From Beijerinckiaceae bacterium (GTDB lineage Bacteria; Pseudomonadota; Alphaproteobacteria; Rhizobiales; Beijerinckiaceae): a stretch of DNA of 58,425 nt. A program made the position numbers and the translations under genes. The notes under the pieces were generated by a model. The model saw only the letters and a program-made list of their open reading frames with translations, made no database searches and was not told the origin of the DNA. This document shows, in pieces, positions 23,969 to 33,495 of the stretch (the stretch's first letter is position 1; the number at the start of each line of letters is the position of its first letter). The stretch spans positions 1 through 58,425 of the forward strand of contig CANJVX010000016.1 of assembly GCA_947478405.1 (NCBI GenBank), read 5' to 3'.

Positions 23969-24835
23969 ATGACCGACACGCCAAAGGGCAGCCCGCAGGA
24001 ACAGGCCGAAATCCTGATGCAAGCGCTGCCGCATATGCTGCGCTATGACGAATCCATCATAGTCGTGAAATATGGCGGCCATGCTATGGGCGACGAGGAA
24101 GTCGCCCGGCGCTTTGCCAAAGACATGGTCCTTCTTGAACAATCGGGCGTGAATCCGGTGGTCGTCCACGGCGGTGGTCCGCAGATAGGCGACATGCTGA
24201 AGAAGCTCGGCATCAAGTCGGAATTTGCGGGCGGCCTGCGCATCACCGATCGCGCGACGGTCGAGATTGTCGAAATGGTGCTGGCCGGCTCGATCAACAA
24301 AAATCTCGTCGGCTATATCAATGCCGAAGGGGGCCGCGCGATTGGTCTGTGTGGCAAGGATGGCAATATGGTCACAGCCCGCAAAGTCATCGACAGCGAA
24401 GTCGATCTGGGCTTCGTCGGCGAGCCTGACAAAGTCGACACGACCGTGCTCGACCAGGTGCTCGGCCGCGAACTGATCCCGGTGCTGGCACCTGTGGCTA
24501 TGGGCGCGGATGGCGAAACTTACAATGTCAATGCCGACACATTTGCTGGCGCCATTGCCGGCGCGCTTGGTGCGAAGCGTCTGTTGTTCCTCACCGACGT
24601 CCCAGGCGTGCTCGACAAGAACAAGGAGCTCATCAAAGAGCTGAAGGTCGATGACATTCGGCGACTGATTGCTGATGGCACCATCACCGGTGGCATGATC
24701 CCCAAGGTCGAGACCTGCATTTACGCGCTTGAACAGGGGGTGGAAGGTGTTGTCATTCTTGACGGACAAACACCGCATGCAGTTCTCGTAGAACTGCTCA
24801 CCGATGGTGGCGCGGGTACGCTGATTACGAGGTGA
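23969..24835 (+). CDS. argB: acetylglutamate kinase
   Basis: A 288-residue kinase that phosphorylates N-acetyl-L-glutamate in arginine synthesis. Visible motifs are [34 protein letters not shown] and the C-terminal [15 protein letters not shown]. An N-terminal extension ([17 protein letters not shown]) is the helix used for hexamer formation in arginine-feedback-inhibited forms, so feedback control is likely. Its stop overlaps the GTG of the nucleotidase gene (GTGA, 24832-24835). Confidence 0.97.
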   Translation: MTDTPKGSPQEQAEILMQALPHMLRYDESIIVVKYGGHAMGDEEVARRFAKDMVLLEQSGVNPVVVHGGGPQIGDMLKKLGIKSEFAGGLRITDRATVEIVEMVLAGSINKNLVGYINAEGGRAIGLCGKDGNMVTARKVIDSEVDLGFVGEPDKVDTTVLDQVLGRELIPVLAPVAMGADGETYNVNADTFAGAIAGALGAKRLLFLTDVPGVLDKNKELIKELKVDDIRRLIADGTITGGMIPKVETCIYALEQGVEGVVILDGQTPHAVLVELLTDGGAGTLITR

Positions 24836-25605
24836 TTATCATTTCAGAGAAAGCCCCCGATTTCGATTTAGACGAGAAAGACGTGGCTTTCCCTCTGCTG
24901 CCAGAGAAAACGCGAGCTGCCTTTACTCATGTCGACACATGGGTCTTTGATCTGGACAATACGCTGTATCCGCCCTCGAGCGATTTATGGCCCAAGATTG
25001 ACCATCGCATCACGATCTTTATGGCGCATATGTTTGGACTGGATGGTCTTTCATCCCGCGCGCTGCAGAAATATTATTATCAGGAATACGGCACGACCAT
25101 GCGTGGCCTTATGGAAGAATATCACATCTCTTCCGATGAATTTCTCGAATTTGTGCATGACATCGACCGCTCTTCGATCCTGCCTGATCACGCCTTAGCG
25201 CATGCAATCACCACTTTGCCCGGGCGCAAACTCATTCTGACAAATGGTTCACACAAGCACGCGCTACAGACCGCCCGACATCTAGGCATCGCCCATCTGT
25301 TTGAAGATATTTTCGACATTGTCGCAGCCGATCTGGTGCCAAAACCTGCCGCCGAAACCTACCAGCGCTTTTTCGACAAGCATGCCGTGGATCCAGCCAA
25401 GGCCGCCATGTTCGAAGACATTGCGCATAATCTCGCTGTCCCACATGCGCGCGGCATGAAGACCGTGCTCGTCACGCCAAAAATTGGCGCGCATGACCAT
25501 CGCGAGCCGTGGGAAATAGCCGCTGGTGCCAAGGCAGCGCATGTCGATTATCTCACCGACGATCTGGCACGTTTCCTTGTAGGGCTGAACCTGTTGCGCG
25601 CCTGA
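24832..25605 (+). CDS. HAD-superfamily pyrimidine 5'-nucleotidase-like protein
   Basis: A 257-residue HAD hydrolase of the SDT1/pyrimidine 5'-nucleotidase type. Motif I is [11 protein letters not shown], with Asp40 and Asp42. The cap region carries [14 protein letters not shown], motif II is LTNGSHKH, the motif III Lys is in DLVPKPAAE and motif IV is FEDIAHNL. These enzymes remove phosphate from UMP, CMP or related metabolites; the exact substrate is inferred. Translation begins at GTG overlapping the argB stop, which fits translational coupling. A tail-to-tail arrangement with folK follows. Confidence 0.9.
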   Translation: MIIISEKAPDFDLDEKDVAFPLLPEKTRAAFTHVDTWVFDLDNTLYPPSSDLWPKIDHRITIFMAHMFGLDGLSSRALQKYYYQEYGTTMRGLMEEYHISSDEFLEFVHDIDRSSILPDHALAHAITTLPGRKLILTNGSHKHALQTARHLGIAHLFEDIFDIVAADLVPKPAAETYQRFFDKHAVDPAKAAMFEDIAHNLAVPHARGMKTVLVTPKIGAHDHREPWEIAAGAKAAHVDYLTDDLARFLVGLNLLRA

Positions 25606-26085
25606 TCAGAGGCGGTGCAAACCGCTTGTGTCGGCCTGGGCCAGCCATTCGCGCACACGAGTGCCTGCAATGTGCAAATCGGGAGCAAGATCGGCGAGCG
25701 GTGCCAGCACGAAGCCGCGCTCATGCGCATGGGGATGGGGGACAGTCAGCCGCTCATCGGCAATCATTTCATCACCATAAGCGATGATGTCGAGATCAAT
25801 GGTGCGCGGGCCCCAGCGCAGATCACGCACACGCCCCGATGCGCGCTCAATCTCAAGGCAAAGATCAAGCAATTGATGGGCGGACAAAGACGTGTCGACC
25901 TCTGCTGCCATATTGAGAAAGTCAGGCTGATCGGTCACACCCCAAGGTGGCGTGCGATAGATCGGCGACACCTGCCTCACCGAAACCAGCGCATGCGCGC
26001 GCAATGCGTCAAGCGCCACGGCGAAGGCTTGCCGCACATCGCCCAGATTGCCGCCAAGTGCGAGATAAGCGCGGGTGGTGGCCAC
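25606..26085 (-). CDS. folK: 2-amino-4-hydroxy-6-hydroxymethyldihydropteridine pyrophosphokinase
   Basis: A 159-residue HPPK that transfers pyrophosphate from ATP to hydroxymethyldihydropterin in folate synthesis. It opens with AYLALGGNLGD. The substrate-binding VSPIYRTPPWGVTDQPDFLN and the signature RWGPRTIDLDIIAYG, followed by LTVPHPHAHERGFVLAPL, are intact. It starts with GTG 26085, only 3 bases after the folB stop, and is the last gene of folP-folB-folK. Length is normal. Confidence 0.96.
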   Translation of the reverse strand: MATTRAYLALGGNLGDVRQAFAVALDALRAHALVSVRQVSPIYRTPPWGVTDQPDFLNMAAEVDTSLSAHQLLDLCLEIERASGRVRDLRWGPRTIDLDIIAYGDEMIADERLTVPHPHAHERGFVLAPLADLAPDLHIAGTRVREWLAQADTSGLHRL

Positions 26086-26088
26086 GTG

Positions 26089-26454
26089 TCAGTCGCGCGC
26101 CAAGCGAAGATGGATGCCGACCGCTGACAGACGCTCGGGGATCGGCGGCTTCAGCTTGCGCACGCGCAGGTCAACCATCGTAACCGCCGGAAATTCTGCG
26201 AGCAGTCCCTTGGCCACAGCGGCAGCAGCGGTTTCCACCAGCTTGTAGCGCGTGTCGACAAAGAGATGGCGGACGGTTTGCACAATCTTGGCGTAATCGA
26301 GCGTGTCATGCAGATCATCGCTCGCAGCGGCGCGCGCAATATTTGTTTCGAGTTCGAGATTGATCAGGAAGGGTTGACCAAACTCGCCTTCGTGACGGTG
26401 CCAGCCATGATAGGCGTGAAGCTCCAGCGCCTCGATGAGAACCTGCGCTTTCAT
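26089..26454 (-). CDS. folB: dihydroneopterin aldolase
   Basis: A 121-residue aldolase that makes 6-hydroxymethyldihydropterin. It has the N-terminal LELHAYHGWHRHEGEFGQPF, the conserved Glu in VETAAAAVAKGLL and the C-terminal VRKLKPPIPERLSAVGI with the catalytic-region Lys. ATG 26454 overlaps the folP stop (ATGA). The order folP-folB-folK is a compact folate operon on the minus strand. Confidence 0.95.
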   Translation of the reverse strand: MKAQVLIEALELHAYHGWHRHEGEFGQPFLINLELETNIARAAASDDLHDTLDYAKIVQTVRHLFVDTRYKLVETAAAAVAKGLLAEFPAVTMVDLRVRKLKPPIPERLSAVGIHLRLARD

Positions 26455-27302
26455 ATGTTCTGCCGCCCTTCAATTCGGAATGCTGCCAAAACTTTCATAG
26501 CCTCAACATGCTCGGCCACATCATGCACACGCAGGATGTCAGCGCCAGCCTGCGCGCCCAAGAGATGCAAAGCCAGAGAGCCCGCCATCCGCTGCTGCGG
26601 ATCGCTGCGGCCCGTGAGGCTGCCAATGATACGCTTGCGCGAGGCGCCCAGCAAAACCGGACAGCCCAGCTGCTTCAGGCGACCGATCTCACGCACAGCC
26701 GTGAGATTTTGTTCGAGCGTTTTTCCAAAGCCAATGCCGGGATCGAGCACAATCCGATCCAGAGATATCCGGGCTTTTTGCGCAATGTCGAGTGAGGCTG
26801 AGAGAAAGGCCAGAATATCCTCGACAATGTCGATGCGCGTATCTTCGCTCTCGCGATTGTGCATAAGGACACAGGCAGCGCCATGTTCGCCCACCACATG
26901 CGCCATATCCCGATCGCGCTGAAAGCCCCACACATCATTGACGATCTGCGCACCCTGTTCGAGCGCGAAAGCCGCAACCTTGGCCTTCATCGTATCGACC
27001 GAGACAATCGTCTCTTTCGCCAAGGCGCCGATAAAGGGCGCAATGCGGGCGATTTCTTCATCTGCCGCCACGGGGGTGTGGCCAGGGCGTGTCGACTCGC
27101 CGCCAATGTCGATGATCTCGGCGCCCTCAATGATCATCTGCCGACCATGGGCAAGCCCGCGCGCAGCCTCATTATGCCGCCCGCCATCCGAAAAGGAATC
27201 GGGCGTCACATTGAGAATGCCCATGACTAGTGGCTGGCCGCGCAGATCGAGGCGGCGCCCATCGGGCAGTGGAATGAGGCGATTCACCATGACGGCGCCC
27301 AT
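26451..27302 (-). CDS. folP: dihydropteroate synthase
   Basis: About 283 residues; joins hydroxymethyldihydropterin pyrophosphate to p-aminobenzoate and is the sulfonamide target. The two family signatures are clear: PLVMGILNVTPDSFSDGG near the start and GAEIIDIGGESTRPGHTPV. NDVWGFQRD, LDPGIGFGKTLEQN and LLGASRKRIIG follow. ATG 27302 is used; ATG 27290 is a possible later start. The nudC-like gene lies 5 bases upstream, so it may be co-transcribed. Confidence 0.95.
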   Translation of the reverse strand: MGAVMVNRLIPLPDGRRLDLRGQPLVMGILNVTPDSFSDGGRHNEAARGLAHGRQMIIEGAEIIDIGGESTRPGHTPVAADEEIARIAPFIGALAKETIVSVDTMKAKVAAFALEQGAQIVNDVWGFQRDRDMAHVVGEHGAACVLMHNRESEDTRIDIVEDILAFLSASLDIAQKARISLDRIVLDPGIGFGKTLEQNLTAVREIGRLKQLGCPVLLGASRKRIIGSLTGRSDPQQRMAGSLALHLLGAQAGADILRVHDVAEHVEAMKVLAAFRIEGRQNI

Positions 27303-27307
27303 CAACG

Positions 27308-28267
27308 TCAGCCGCGCGCCTCTGTCAACGCGGGGAAGGACGGCTCACGCCCCTCGGCAAAGGCTTTCAGGAGGTGCCAGGCAATAGCAATGGGATTGGG
27401 CGTTACCAGACCTTGGGGATGGCGACCTGCAAACATGGCCTGCACCTCGCTGCGCGACAGCCAGCGGGCATCGTCCAGCTCTTTGCGCTCAACAATAATA
27501 TCGTCTGACAAAGCCTGAGCAAAACAGCCCATCATGAGCGAGGCCGGAAAGGGCCATGGCTGGGAGGCGTAATAGGTCACCTGCCCCACGGCAATGCCAG
27601 CCTCCTCGGCCACTTCACGCCGAACCGCAGCCTCAATCGTCTCGCCCGGCTCGACGAAACCCGCCAGCGCCGAATACATGCCCGGATTGAACCGCGACTG
27701 GCGACCTACGAGGCAGCGCTCGCCGTCAACCACCAGCATAATCACCACAGGGTCGGTGCGCGGGAAATGATGCGCGCCGCAGGCTGCACAACTGCGCTTC
27801 CACCCCGCCGATGTGACGGCGGTTCTGGCACCGCATTGGGCACAAAAGCCATGTCGGGCATGCCAATGCAAAATGCTCTTGGCCTGTGCCAACTGGCCAA
27901 GAACGGCTGCTGGCAGCCGCCCCTGCACCGCAAGGCTGCGCAAATCAATCTGGAGCGGCGCACCCTCTTGGGCGGTCTCGGGCACGGGCTGCGACAGCTG
28001 GCGGGCAAAGACCGCGCCGCCCTCATCGCTGCCCAGCAGCACGACATCGGAGAAAGACCCCAGCGCCTGCGCCTGCGGCCCGCTGAACCAAGCAGACAGG
28101 CCACTCCCCTCCTCGCGCAAGAGGGGAATCTCACCGCTGAACGCAATATGCCGCGTGTTGGGTGCCTTGAAGAGATGTGAGACGAAATCCGCATCGTCGC
28201 GGGCCATGCCAAGCCGGTCGAGCGGATTTTCGCCATAGCCCGTCCGGGCGGATGCATCATGTGTCAT
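27308..28267 (-). CDS. nudC: NADH pyrophosphatase (NudC family)
   Basis: A 319-residue Nudix hydrolase that splits NAD(H) and, in characterised members, removes NAD caps from RNA. The N-terminal domain is family-typical. A four-Cys zinc ribbon (HGFCAQCGARTAV and RSCAACGAHHFPR) precedes the Nudix domain. The Nudix box reads GFVEPGETIEAAVRREVAEE and ends in AGI. The SQPWPFPASLMMGC motif after the box is diagnostic of the NudC group. It is the first gene of a unit that runs into folP. Confidence 0.93.
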   Translation of the reverse strand: MTHDASARTGYGENPLDRLGMARDDADFVSHLFKAPNTRHIAFSGEIPLLREEGSGLSAWFSGPQAQALGSFSDVVLLGSDEGGAVFARQLSQPVPETAQEGAPLQIDLRSLAVQGRLPAAVLGQLAQAKSILHWHARHGFCAQCGARTAVTSAGWKRSCAACGAHHFPRTDPVVIMLVVDGERCLVGRQSRFNPGMYSALAGFVEPGETIEAAVRREVAEEAGIAVGQVTYYASQPWPFPASLMMGCFAQALSDDIIVERKELDDARWLSRSEVQAMFAGRHPQGLVTPNPIAIAWHLLKAFAEGREPSFPALTEARG

Positions 28268-28439
28268 TGGGAGTGTTCTAGGGCCCCGCGGCGAGATGGG
28301 GAAGGGCGGGTTGGAATCATCGCCATGCTGGAGCTAAGCTTGAGGCATTCTTTGTTCAATTTTGCATTCGCTAAGCCCCGGCCACCCCCCGAAAGCCCTT
28401 TGGACGCGAGTGGGACAGGCAACAGCCTCAGGCTTGCGA

Positions 28440-28460
28440 ATATAACACTTAGTGGTATAT
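28440..28460. promoter_or_regulatory. 21-bp palindromic operator upstream of the toxin-antitoxin pair
   Basis: atataacact-t-agtggtatat is an inverted repeat with 9 of 10 matching positions in each arm. It ends 3 bases before the toxin ATG and overlaps the AT-rich promoter region (TTGCGA at 28434-28439). This is where an antitoxin with a helix-turn-helix would be expected to repress its own operon. Confidence 0.7.
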
Positions 28461-28463
28461 TTA

Positions 28464-28844
28464 ATGCAGCGCATTTTCAAAATCCGCGCGTTCATCAGCA
28501 TCCTGAAAAAAATCCGCATATCAGATATTGCGCTGACAACAGCCGTTATCGAGCTTTCAAAAGGTCTGCATGACGGTGATCTTGGAGGTGGGCTTTACAA
28601 GAAGCGCATCGCTCTTCCGGGCAAGGGCAAGCGCGGCAGCATGCGGACGATCATCGCAACGCGCGCCGGAAAACATTGGTTTTATCTTTACGGGTTCCAA
28701 AAGAACGAACGTGCCGACATCACGCTAGGCGAGCAGGTCGCGTTGAAAGCCTTAGCAAAAGATCTGCTCGGGCTGGATGACACGGATTTACAGATAGCCC
28801 TGCAAGACGGGGCTATCCAAGAGATCGAATATGGCGAGGCTTAA
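28464..28844 (+). CDS. RelE-like toxin (PF06296 type, HigB-like) of a type II toxin-antitoxin pair
   Basis: A 126-residue protein matching the PF06296 RelE-like family. The motif run LHDGDLGGGLYKKRIALPG (about 41-59) is followed by GKRGSMRTIIATR and HWFYLYGFQKNERADI, then ALKALAKDLLG. Members are presumed mRNA-cleaving ribosome-dependent toxins. It begins at ATG 28464, right after a palindromic operator. The toxin gene comes first and the antitoxin second, the HigBA order. Base composition is near the local average, so a recent origin is not evident. Confidence 0.85.
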   Translation: MQRIFKIRAFISILKKIRISDIALTTAVIELSKGLHDGDLGGGLYKKRIALPGKGKRGSMRTIIATRAGKHWFYLYGFQKNERADITLGEQVALKALAKDLLGLDDTDLQIALQDGAIQEIEYGEA

Positions 28845-28845
28845 A

Positions 28846-29151
28846 ATGAAAAGTCCGATTTTGGATGCCGTTCACAAGACGGCCGGCGATCTCGCGCGCC
28901 TTGGCCTCATCGAAAAACGGACGATGCGCAAATATGACGCTCTCTGCCTCGCCCCTGTGGAGCCCTTCGATGCAGCTAAAATCAAAAAGCTGCGCAAGTC
29001 TCAGAATTTGAGCCAGACGGTTCTGGCCGCCGTTTTGAACACGAGCCCCTCGACCGTGCGCCAATGGGAAACAGGTGCTAAGCGCCCCAGTGGGCCTTCC
29101 TTGAAACTTCTGAACCTACTCGCCCGCAAAGGGCTGGAGGCTGTTGCCTGA
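28846..29151 (+). CDS. HTH (XRE/HigA-like) antitoxin
   Basis: About 101 residues. The C-terminal half holds a helix-turn-helix: IKKLRKSQNLSQTVLAAVLN, then TSPSTVRQWETGAKRPSGPSL and LLNLLARKGLEAV. ATG 28846 follows the toxin stop by one base and has GAGG 7 bases upstream; ATG 28831, overlapping the toxin, is an alternative that adds five residues. The N-terminal 45 residues probably bind and neutralise the toxin. It likely represses the operon through the palindrome at 28440-28460. Confidence 0.85.
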   Translation: MKSPILDAVHKTAGDLARLGLIEKRTMRKYDALCLAPVEPFDAAKIKKLRKSQNLSQTVLAAVLNTSPSTVRQWETGAKRPSGPSLKLLNLLARKGLEAVA

Positions 29152-29210
29152 GACGCCCAGTCATCCACACGCACCCCTTGCATCCAACCCTCCGGACTGC
29201 CAAATAGGTC

Positions 29211-29308
29211 GCGGGAGGTTGGCGGTGGACGCACCACTCGCCAACCGGGTCAGATCCGGAAGGAAGCAGCCCTAACGAGACCGGGCGGGTCTCTGTCCAG
29301 CCTCCCAC
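29211..29308 (+). ncRNA. ffs: signal recognition particle 4.5S RNA
   Basis: The conserved apical loop region reads GGTCAGATCCGGAAGGAAGC and continues AGCCCTAACGAGA, the invariant Ffh-binding site. The outer helix pairs GGGAGG (29213-29218) with CCTCCC (29301-29306). The position just upstream of dnaX is conserved in many alphaproteobacteria. The RNA pairs with Ffh to target membrane proteins to the translocon. Ends are approximate. Confidence 0.93.
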
Positions 29309-29358
29309 TTTCAAGCCTGCGCCGATCAGGCGAGGCTTTCCGCGAACTGGCTCCCGAA

Positions 29359-31233
29359 ATGACCGACGCGCCTCCGCCAAATTCCCCAAGCCCGGATGAC
29401 GGCGCCCTCTCGCTCGGCCTTGATCTGCCGCCCCAACCAAAACAGGTCGCCGGCGAGTATCGGGTGCTGGCGCGCAAATATCGCCCCTCCAGCTTCGACG
29501 ACCTCATTGGTCAGGAAGCCATGGTGCGCACGCTGTCGAACGCGTTCAAGCTCGACCGTATTCATCAGGCCTATATTCTCACCGGCGTGCGCGGCGTTGG
29601 CAAAACGACGACAGCCCGCATTCTCGCACGGGCCTTCAATTATGAAGTGGCCGCGCATGATGGCCAGCCCGCCATCACACGACCAACCGTCGATATGCCG
29701 GAGCTTGGCGTGCATTGTCAGGCCATCATCGAAAGCCGCCATGTCGATGTGATCGAAATGGATGCCGCCTCCCACACAGGCATCGACGACATTCGCGAGA
29801 TCATTGAGAGCGCGCGCTATCGCCCGGTGATGGCACGCTGCAAAGTCTATATTATCGACGAAGTGCACATGCTCTCGAAGGCCGCTTTTAACGGCTTGCT
29901 CAAGACGCTCGAAGAGCCCCCGCCGCATGTGCGTTTTCTCTTTGCAACGACAGAAATCGAGAAGGTGCCCGTCACAGTTCGGTCGCGCTGCCAGCGCTTT
30001 GATCTGCGCCGCATTGAATCACAAGTTCTCATTGATCATCTGGCTGGCATTTGCGCCAAGGAAGGCGTGAAAGTCTCTGCTGAAGCCCTGTCTCTGGTGA
30101 CACGCGCGGCCGAAGGCTCGGTGCGCGACGCACTCTCCCTGCTGGATCAAGCGATTGCCCATGGCTCGTCAGCCGGTGCTGAGGAGATTGGTGCGGCGAC
30201 CATTCGCGACATGCTGGGCGTGGCGGATCGCGCACGCATCGTCGACCTTTTTGAGCATGTCATGAAGGGCGATATTGCCGCGGCCATGACAATGCTGAAG
30301 GAACAATATGACCAAGGTGCCGACCCGGCGCTGGTCTTGTCCGACCTTGCCGAATTTGTGCATTTCGTCACACGCCTACGCCTTGTGCCGGATGCCAAGC
30401 CCGATGCTGCTGTGACGCCGGAAGAATTGAAACGCGGGCGCGAATTTGCCGCCGTCCTCACAGCGCCTGTTCTAACGCGCGCCTGGCAGATTCTCTCCAA
30501 GGGCATCGCAGATGTTCGCCATTCGCCACGCCCCCTGGCTGCTGCCGACATGGTGATGGTGCGCCTCGCCCATGCCTCTGATCTGCCCACACCCGAAGAT
30601 GTACTGAAGCGTTTGCAAAACGCCCCCCTTTCGTCAGGCGTACCCGCCTCTATGCCATCCGGCGGGGGCAGCGGTGGCGGGGGCGGTTCCGTATCGGCCA
30701 TAGCGCAAGGCGCGACCATGCGGATGCCGGCCGCCATTTCCATGCCGCAAAATGCACCCCGCGCCCATGCGGGCCCGCGTATTGCAAGCCTGCAAGATAT
30801 TGTCACGCTGGCGCAGACCAATCGCGACATTCAGCTGAAAATTGCGCTGGAATCAGATGTGCACCCCGTGCGCATTGAAGAAGGCAGATTTGAATTTGCA
30901 CTGGCCAAAGGCGCTTCAGCTGCGATCGTGCAGCAAATCACCAACAGACTGAAGGAATGGACTGGCAACCGCTGGATTGTCACCATTTCCAACGAGGCCG
31001 GCGAGCCCACCCTCAGGGAATTACGCGACGCAAAAGATGCTGAACGTATGCGCGGCGTGCGTGCGGAACCGCTCGTGCGTTCCGTGCTTGAACGCTTTCC
31101 CGGCGCAGAAATTGTGGCTGTGCGCACTATTGGCGATGTCGAACCCGTCGCAGCCAGCTATGCCCCGCAACAGATAAATGAAGATGTCATTTATGCCGAT
31201 ACGGAAGTCGGCGAGGATGACGAAGATCTCTGA
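29359..31233 (+). CDS. dnaX: DNA polymerase III subunits gamma and tau
   Basis: The 624-residue clamp-loader ATPase. Walker A is TGVRGVGKTTTAR (about 73-85) and Walker B is VYIIDEVHMLSK. The sensor-1 region reads FLFATTEIEKVPVTVRSRC, and the start LARKYRPSSFDDLIGQ is typical. The zinc module of other DnaX proteins is reduced here to a single Cys in LGVHCQAI, as is usual in alphaproteobacteria. A Gly/Ser/Pro-rich linker (about 430-445) separates the ATPase from the tau-specific C-terminus. No A-run frameshift signal is seen, so a separate gamma form is not predicted. ATG 29359 follows the 4.5S RNA by 50 bases. Confidence 0.95.
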   Translation: MTDAPPPNSPSPDDGALSLGLDLPPQPKQVAGEYRVLARKYRPSSFDDLIGQEAMVRTLSNAFKLDRIHQAYILTGVRGVGKTTTARILARAFNYEVAAHDGQPAITRPTVDMPELGVHCQAIIESRHVDVIEMDAASHTGIDDIREIIESARYRPVMARCKVYIIDEVHMLSKAAFNGLLKTLEEPPPHVRFLFATTEIEKVPVTVRSRCQRFDLRRIESQVLIDHLAGICAKEGVKVSAEALSLVTRAAEGSVRDALSLLDQAIAHGSSAGAEEIGAATIRDMLGVADRARIVDLFEHVMKGDIAAAMTMLKEQYDQGADPALVLSDLAEFVHFVTRLRLVPDAKPDAAVTPEELKRGREFAAVLTAPVLTRAWQILSKGIADVRHSPRPLAAADMVMVRLAHASDLPTPEDVLKRLQNAPLSSGVPASMPSGGGSGGGGGSVSAIAQGATMRMPAAISMPQNAPRAHAGPRIASLQDIVTLAQTNRDIQLKIALESDVHPVRIEEGRFEFALAKGASAAIVQQITNRLKEWTGNRWIVTISNEAGEPTLRELRDAKDAERMRGVRAEPLVRSVLERFPGAEIVAVRTIGDVEPVAASYAPQQINEDVIYADTEVGEDDEDL

Positions 31234-31245
31234 GGATCATATAAC

Positions 31246-31569
31246 ATGAAAGACATGTTCGGACTGATGAAACAGGCGCAGGCCATGCAGGAGAAAATGG
31301 CTGACCTGCAGGCAGAACTCGATAATGTCATCGTCGAAGGGCAAGCGGGCGCAGGCATGGTGCGCATCACCATGACAGCCAAAGGCATCATGCGCGGTGT
31401 CACCATTGATCCCACGCTCATGAAGGAAGACGAAAAAGAAATCGTCGAAGACCTCATCGTCACTGCGCATGAAGATGCACGCCGCAAGGGCGAGGCACTG
31501 GTGGCTGAAAAAATGCAGGCGATCACAGCCGGCCTGCCGCTGCCTCCGGGCATGAAACTGCCGTTCTGA
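31246..31569 (+). CDS. YbaB/EbfC nucleoid-associated protein
   Basis: A 107-residue DNA-binding protein of the YbaB/EbfC family. It begins [18 protein letters not shown] and contains the central [18 protein letters not shown] and the C-terminal [12 protein letters not shown]. The family forms dimers that bind and bend DNA. It lies between dnaX (12 bases) and recR (1-base overlap), its conserved position, and was historically linked to recombination and replication through this context. Confidence 0.95.
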   Translation: MKDMFGLMKQAQAMQEKMADLQAELDNVIVEGQAGAGMVRITMTAKGIMRGVTIDPTLMKEDEKEIVEDLIVTAHEDARRKGEALVAEKMQAITAGLPLPPGMKLPF

Positions 31570-32174
31570 TGGCTGAGCGTGTTGCCGGGCCCGAAATCCA
31601 GCGCCTGATCCAACTGCTTGCGCGCTTGCCCGGACTTGGGCCGCGCTCAGCGCGCCGTGCTGCGCTCCATCTCATCCGCAAGAAAGATGAATTGCTGGGG
31701 CCGCTGGCGGACGCCATGCAAGTGGCACGTGACCGCATCATCACCTGCACCGCCTGCGGCAATGTCGATACGGTGGATCCTTGCACGATCTGCCGCGATG
31801 AGCGGCGCGATACTTCTGTGATTGTGGTTGTGGAAACGGTTGCCGATCTCTGGGCGCTGGAACGCGCGGGTGCCATTCGTGCGCGCTATCATGTGCTGGG
31901 GGGCACGCTCTCTCCGCTCGACGGTGTGGGCCCAAAAGATCTCAATCTCGGATCGCTGGTAGAGCGCGTGCAGAAAGATGGCGTTCGCGAAATCATTCTG
32001 GCGGTCAATGCCACCGTGGATGGCCAGACAACGGCCCATTATGTGACAGACCTTCTGAGCGCACAGGCGATCCGCGTCACCCGCCTCGCCCATGGCGTGC
32101 CCGTGGGTGGAGAGCTTGATTATCTCGACGATGGCACCTTGGCGGCCGCGATCAGAAGCCGCACGGATTTCTAG
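31569..32174 (+). CDS. recR: recombination protein RecR
   Basis: A 201-residue protein of RecFOR-type repair. It has the helix-hairpin-helix [19 protein letters not shown], the four-Cys zinc finger CTACGN...CTIC (about 58-75) and the Toprim domain ([29 protein letters not shown]). ATG 31569 shares its A with the ybaB stop (TGATG). An intergenic palindrome starts two bases after its stop. Confidence 0.96.
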   Translation: MAERVAGPEIQRLIQLLARLPGLGPRSARRAALHLIRKKDELLGPLADAMQVARDRIITCTACGNVDTVDPCTICRDERRDTSVIVVVETVADLWALERAGAIRARYHVLGGTLSPLDGVGPKDLNLGSLVERVQKDGVREIILAVNATVDGQTTAHYVTDLLSAQAIRVTRLAHGVPVGGELDYLDDGTLAAAIRSRTDF

Positions 32175-32175
32175 C

Positions 32176-32253
32176 CGTCATTGCGAGCGAAGCGACGCAA
32201 ACCAGAAGCCACGCATGAGGCCTCCGGATTGCTTCGCTTCGCTCGCAATGACG
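32176..32253. repeat. intergenic palindromic repeat, copy 2
   Basis: A 78-base element with ends cgtcattgcgagcgaagcg and cgcttcgctcgcaatgacg, a 19-base perfect inverted repeat. The middle differs from copy 1. It occupies the gap between the convergent recR and rmuC genes, where the hairpin could act as a two-way transcription barrier. Confidence 0.9.
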
Positions 32254-32255
32254 AG

Positions 32256-33383
32256 CTAATCTGCCGCCGGCAACAAAGGCAAATCATCTTCGTCTTTGAA
32301 GTCGACCTTTTCGATCTTCTCACCATGCTTCAGAATCTTTGTCGTGGACACTGTGATCTCTTCCACGTCTTTCGACACAAGCCGGAAATGCTGGTCGAGT
32401 TTGCCGACGCGATCTGAAAGACGCTGCACATCCATCATCAAAACGCGCACTTCTTTCTGGATGACATGGGCCTGCTGGCGCATTTTGGCATCGCGCACCA
32501 GAGTCTGCATGACCTGTACGGCCATCATGAGCAAGGATGGCGAGACGATGATGACATTGTCACGATGGGCTTTTTGCACGACATCATCAAAAAATTCGAC
32601 GAGATCGGCATATAGCGATTCCGAGGGCACAAAGATCAGCGCCATCGGCTGCGTTTCATCCGGGATGAAGTATTTCTCGCGGACATCTGCGACATGTTTC
32701 GAGACATCCGTGCGCACACGCGATTCCGCCTGTTTACGCGCACCATCATCCTTGGCATCACGCAGAGCCGTAAAGGCTTCGAGCGGAAATTTGCTATCGA
32801 TGACCATAAGCCTTTTGTCGCCGGGCAAATGCAGCACACAATCGGGCCGCTTGCCGTTGGACAAGGTGGCCTGAAATTCATAGGCGCCTGCGGGCATGCC
32901 ATCACGGATGATGGTCTCCATGCGACCCTGACCAAAGGCACCGCGGCTTTGCTTATTGGCCAGAATATCCTTCAGCGACACGACCTCTTGCGTAAGGCCT
33001 GAAATCTTGGCTTGTGCAGCATCGATCACGGCCAGTCGCTCGCCCAGTGCGGTGAGCTTTTCAGCGGTTGTATTGGTTGTCGCCTCCATGGAATCGCCCA
33101 CGCGCTTGCTCACGCTATCGAGGCGCTCTGCCAGAGTACGGGTGAGTTCCGAATGGCGCTCATTGAGCTGCTGCTGCATTTGCAGCATCTGGCCCGCCAG
33201 CTGCGCATTGATGCGATTGAGCTCGCCAACCTTGTCGTCGAGCCCGCGCTCGCGCTCGGCCGAGGTGGCCGAGGCAATTTCTTGCGAGCGCTGCGCCTGG
33301 CCTTGCGCACGGCTGATGACGAAAACAAGGGCGAGGGTGACGCCTGCAAAGGCGAGACCGAGAATGATGAGGGTCGTATCCAT
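32256..33383 (-). CDS. rmuC: DNA recombination protein RmuC homologue
   Basis: A 375-residue protein. ATG 33383 is chosen because the N-terminal helix (TLIILGLAFAGVTLALVFVI) begins right after it, as in other RmuC proteins. A long coiled coil (about 30-140) leads to the RmuC nuclease-like core: SRGAFGQGRMETII, PDCVLHLPGDKRLMVIDSKFPLEAF, split over about 180-205, and FVPSESLYADLVEF. The role is inferred from E. coli, where RmuC limits rearrangements at inverted repeats. It converges on recR with a palindrome in between. Confidence 0.94.
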   Translation of the reverse strand: MDTTLIILGLAFAGVTLALVFVISRAQGQAQRSQEIASATSAERERGLDDKVGELNRINAQLAGQMLQMQQQLNERHSELTRTLAERLDSVSKRVGDSMEATTNTTAEKLTALGERLAVIDAAQAKISGLTQEVVSLKDILANKQSRGAFGQGRMETIIRDGMPAGAYEFQATLSNGKRPDCVLHLPGDKRLMVIDSKFPLEAFTALRDAKDDGARKQAESRVRTDVSKHVADVREKYFIPDETQPMALIFVPSESLYADLVEFFDDVVQKAHRDNVIIVSPSLLMMAVQVMQTLVRDAKMRQQAHVIQKEVRVLMMDVQRLSDRVGKLDQHFRLVSKDVEEITVSTTKILKHGEKIEKVDFKDEDDLPLLPAAD

Positions 33384-33495
33384 AAGACCGAACCTAGCGC
33401 GATTCGGCAGGCTTGCGAACAGAAGATGAACGTCATTGACCCTGTGACACTTCCTGACTACATCCAAACCACGTTTTCTCGAAAGTCACGACGCC

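Noticed and set aside
29359-31233. Programmed frameshift in dnaX producing a gamma form
   Set aside because: No slippery A-run or following hairpin is seen before the linker.
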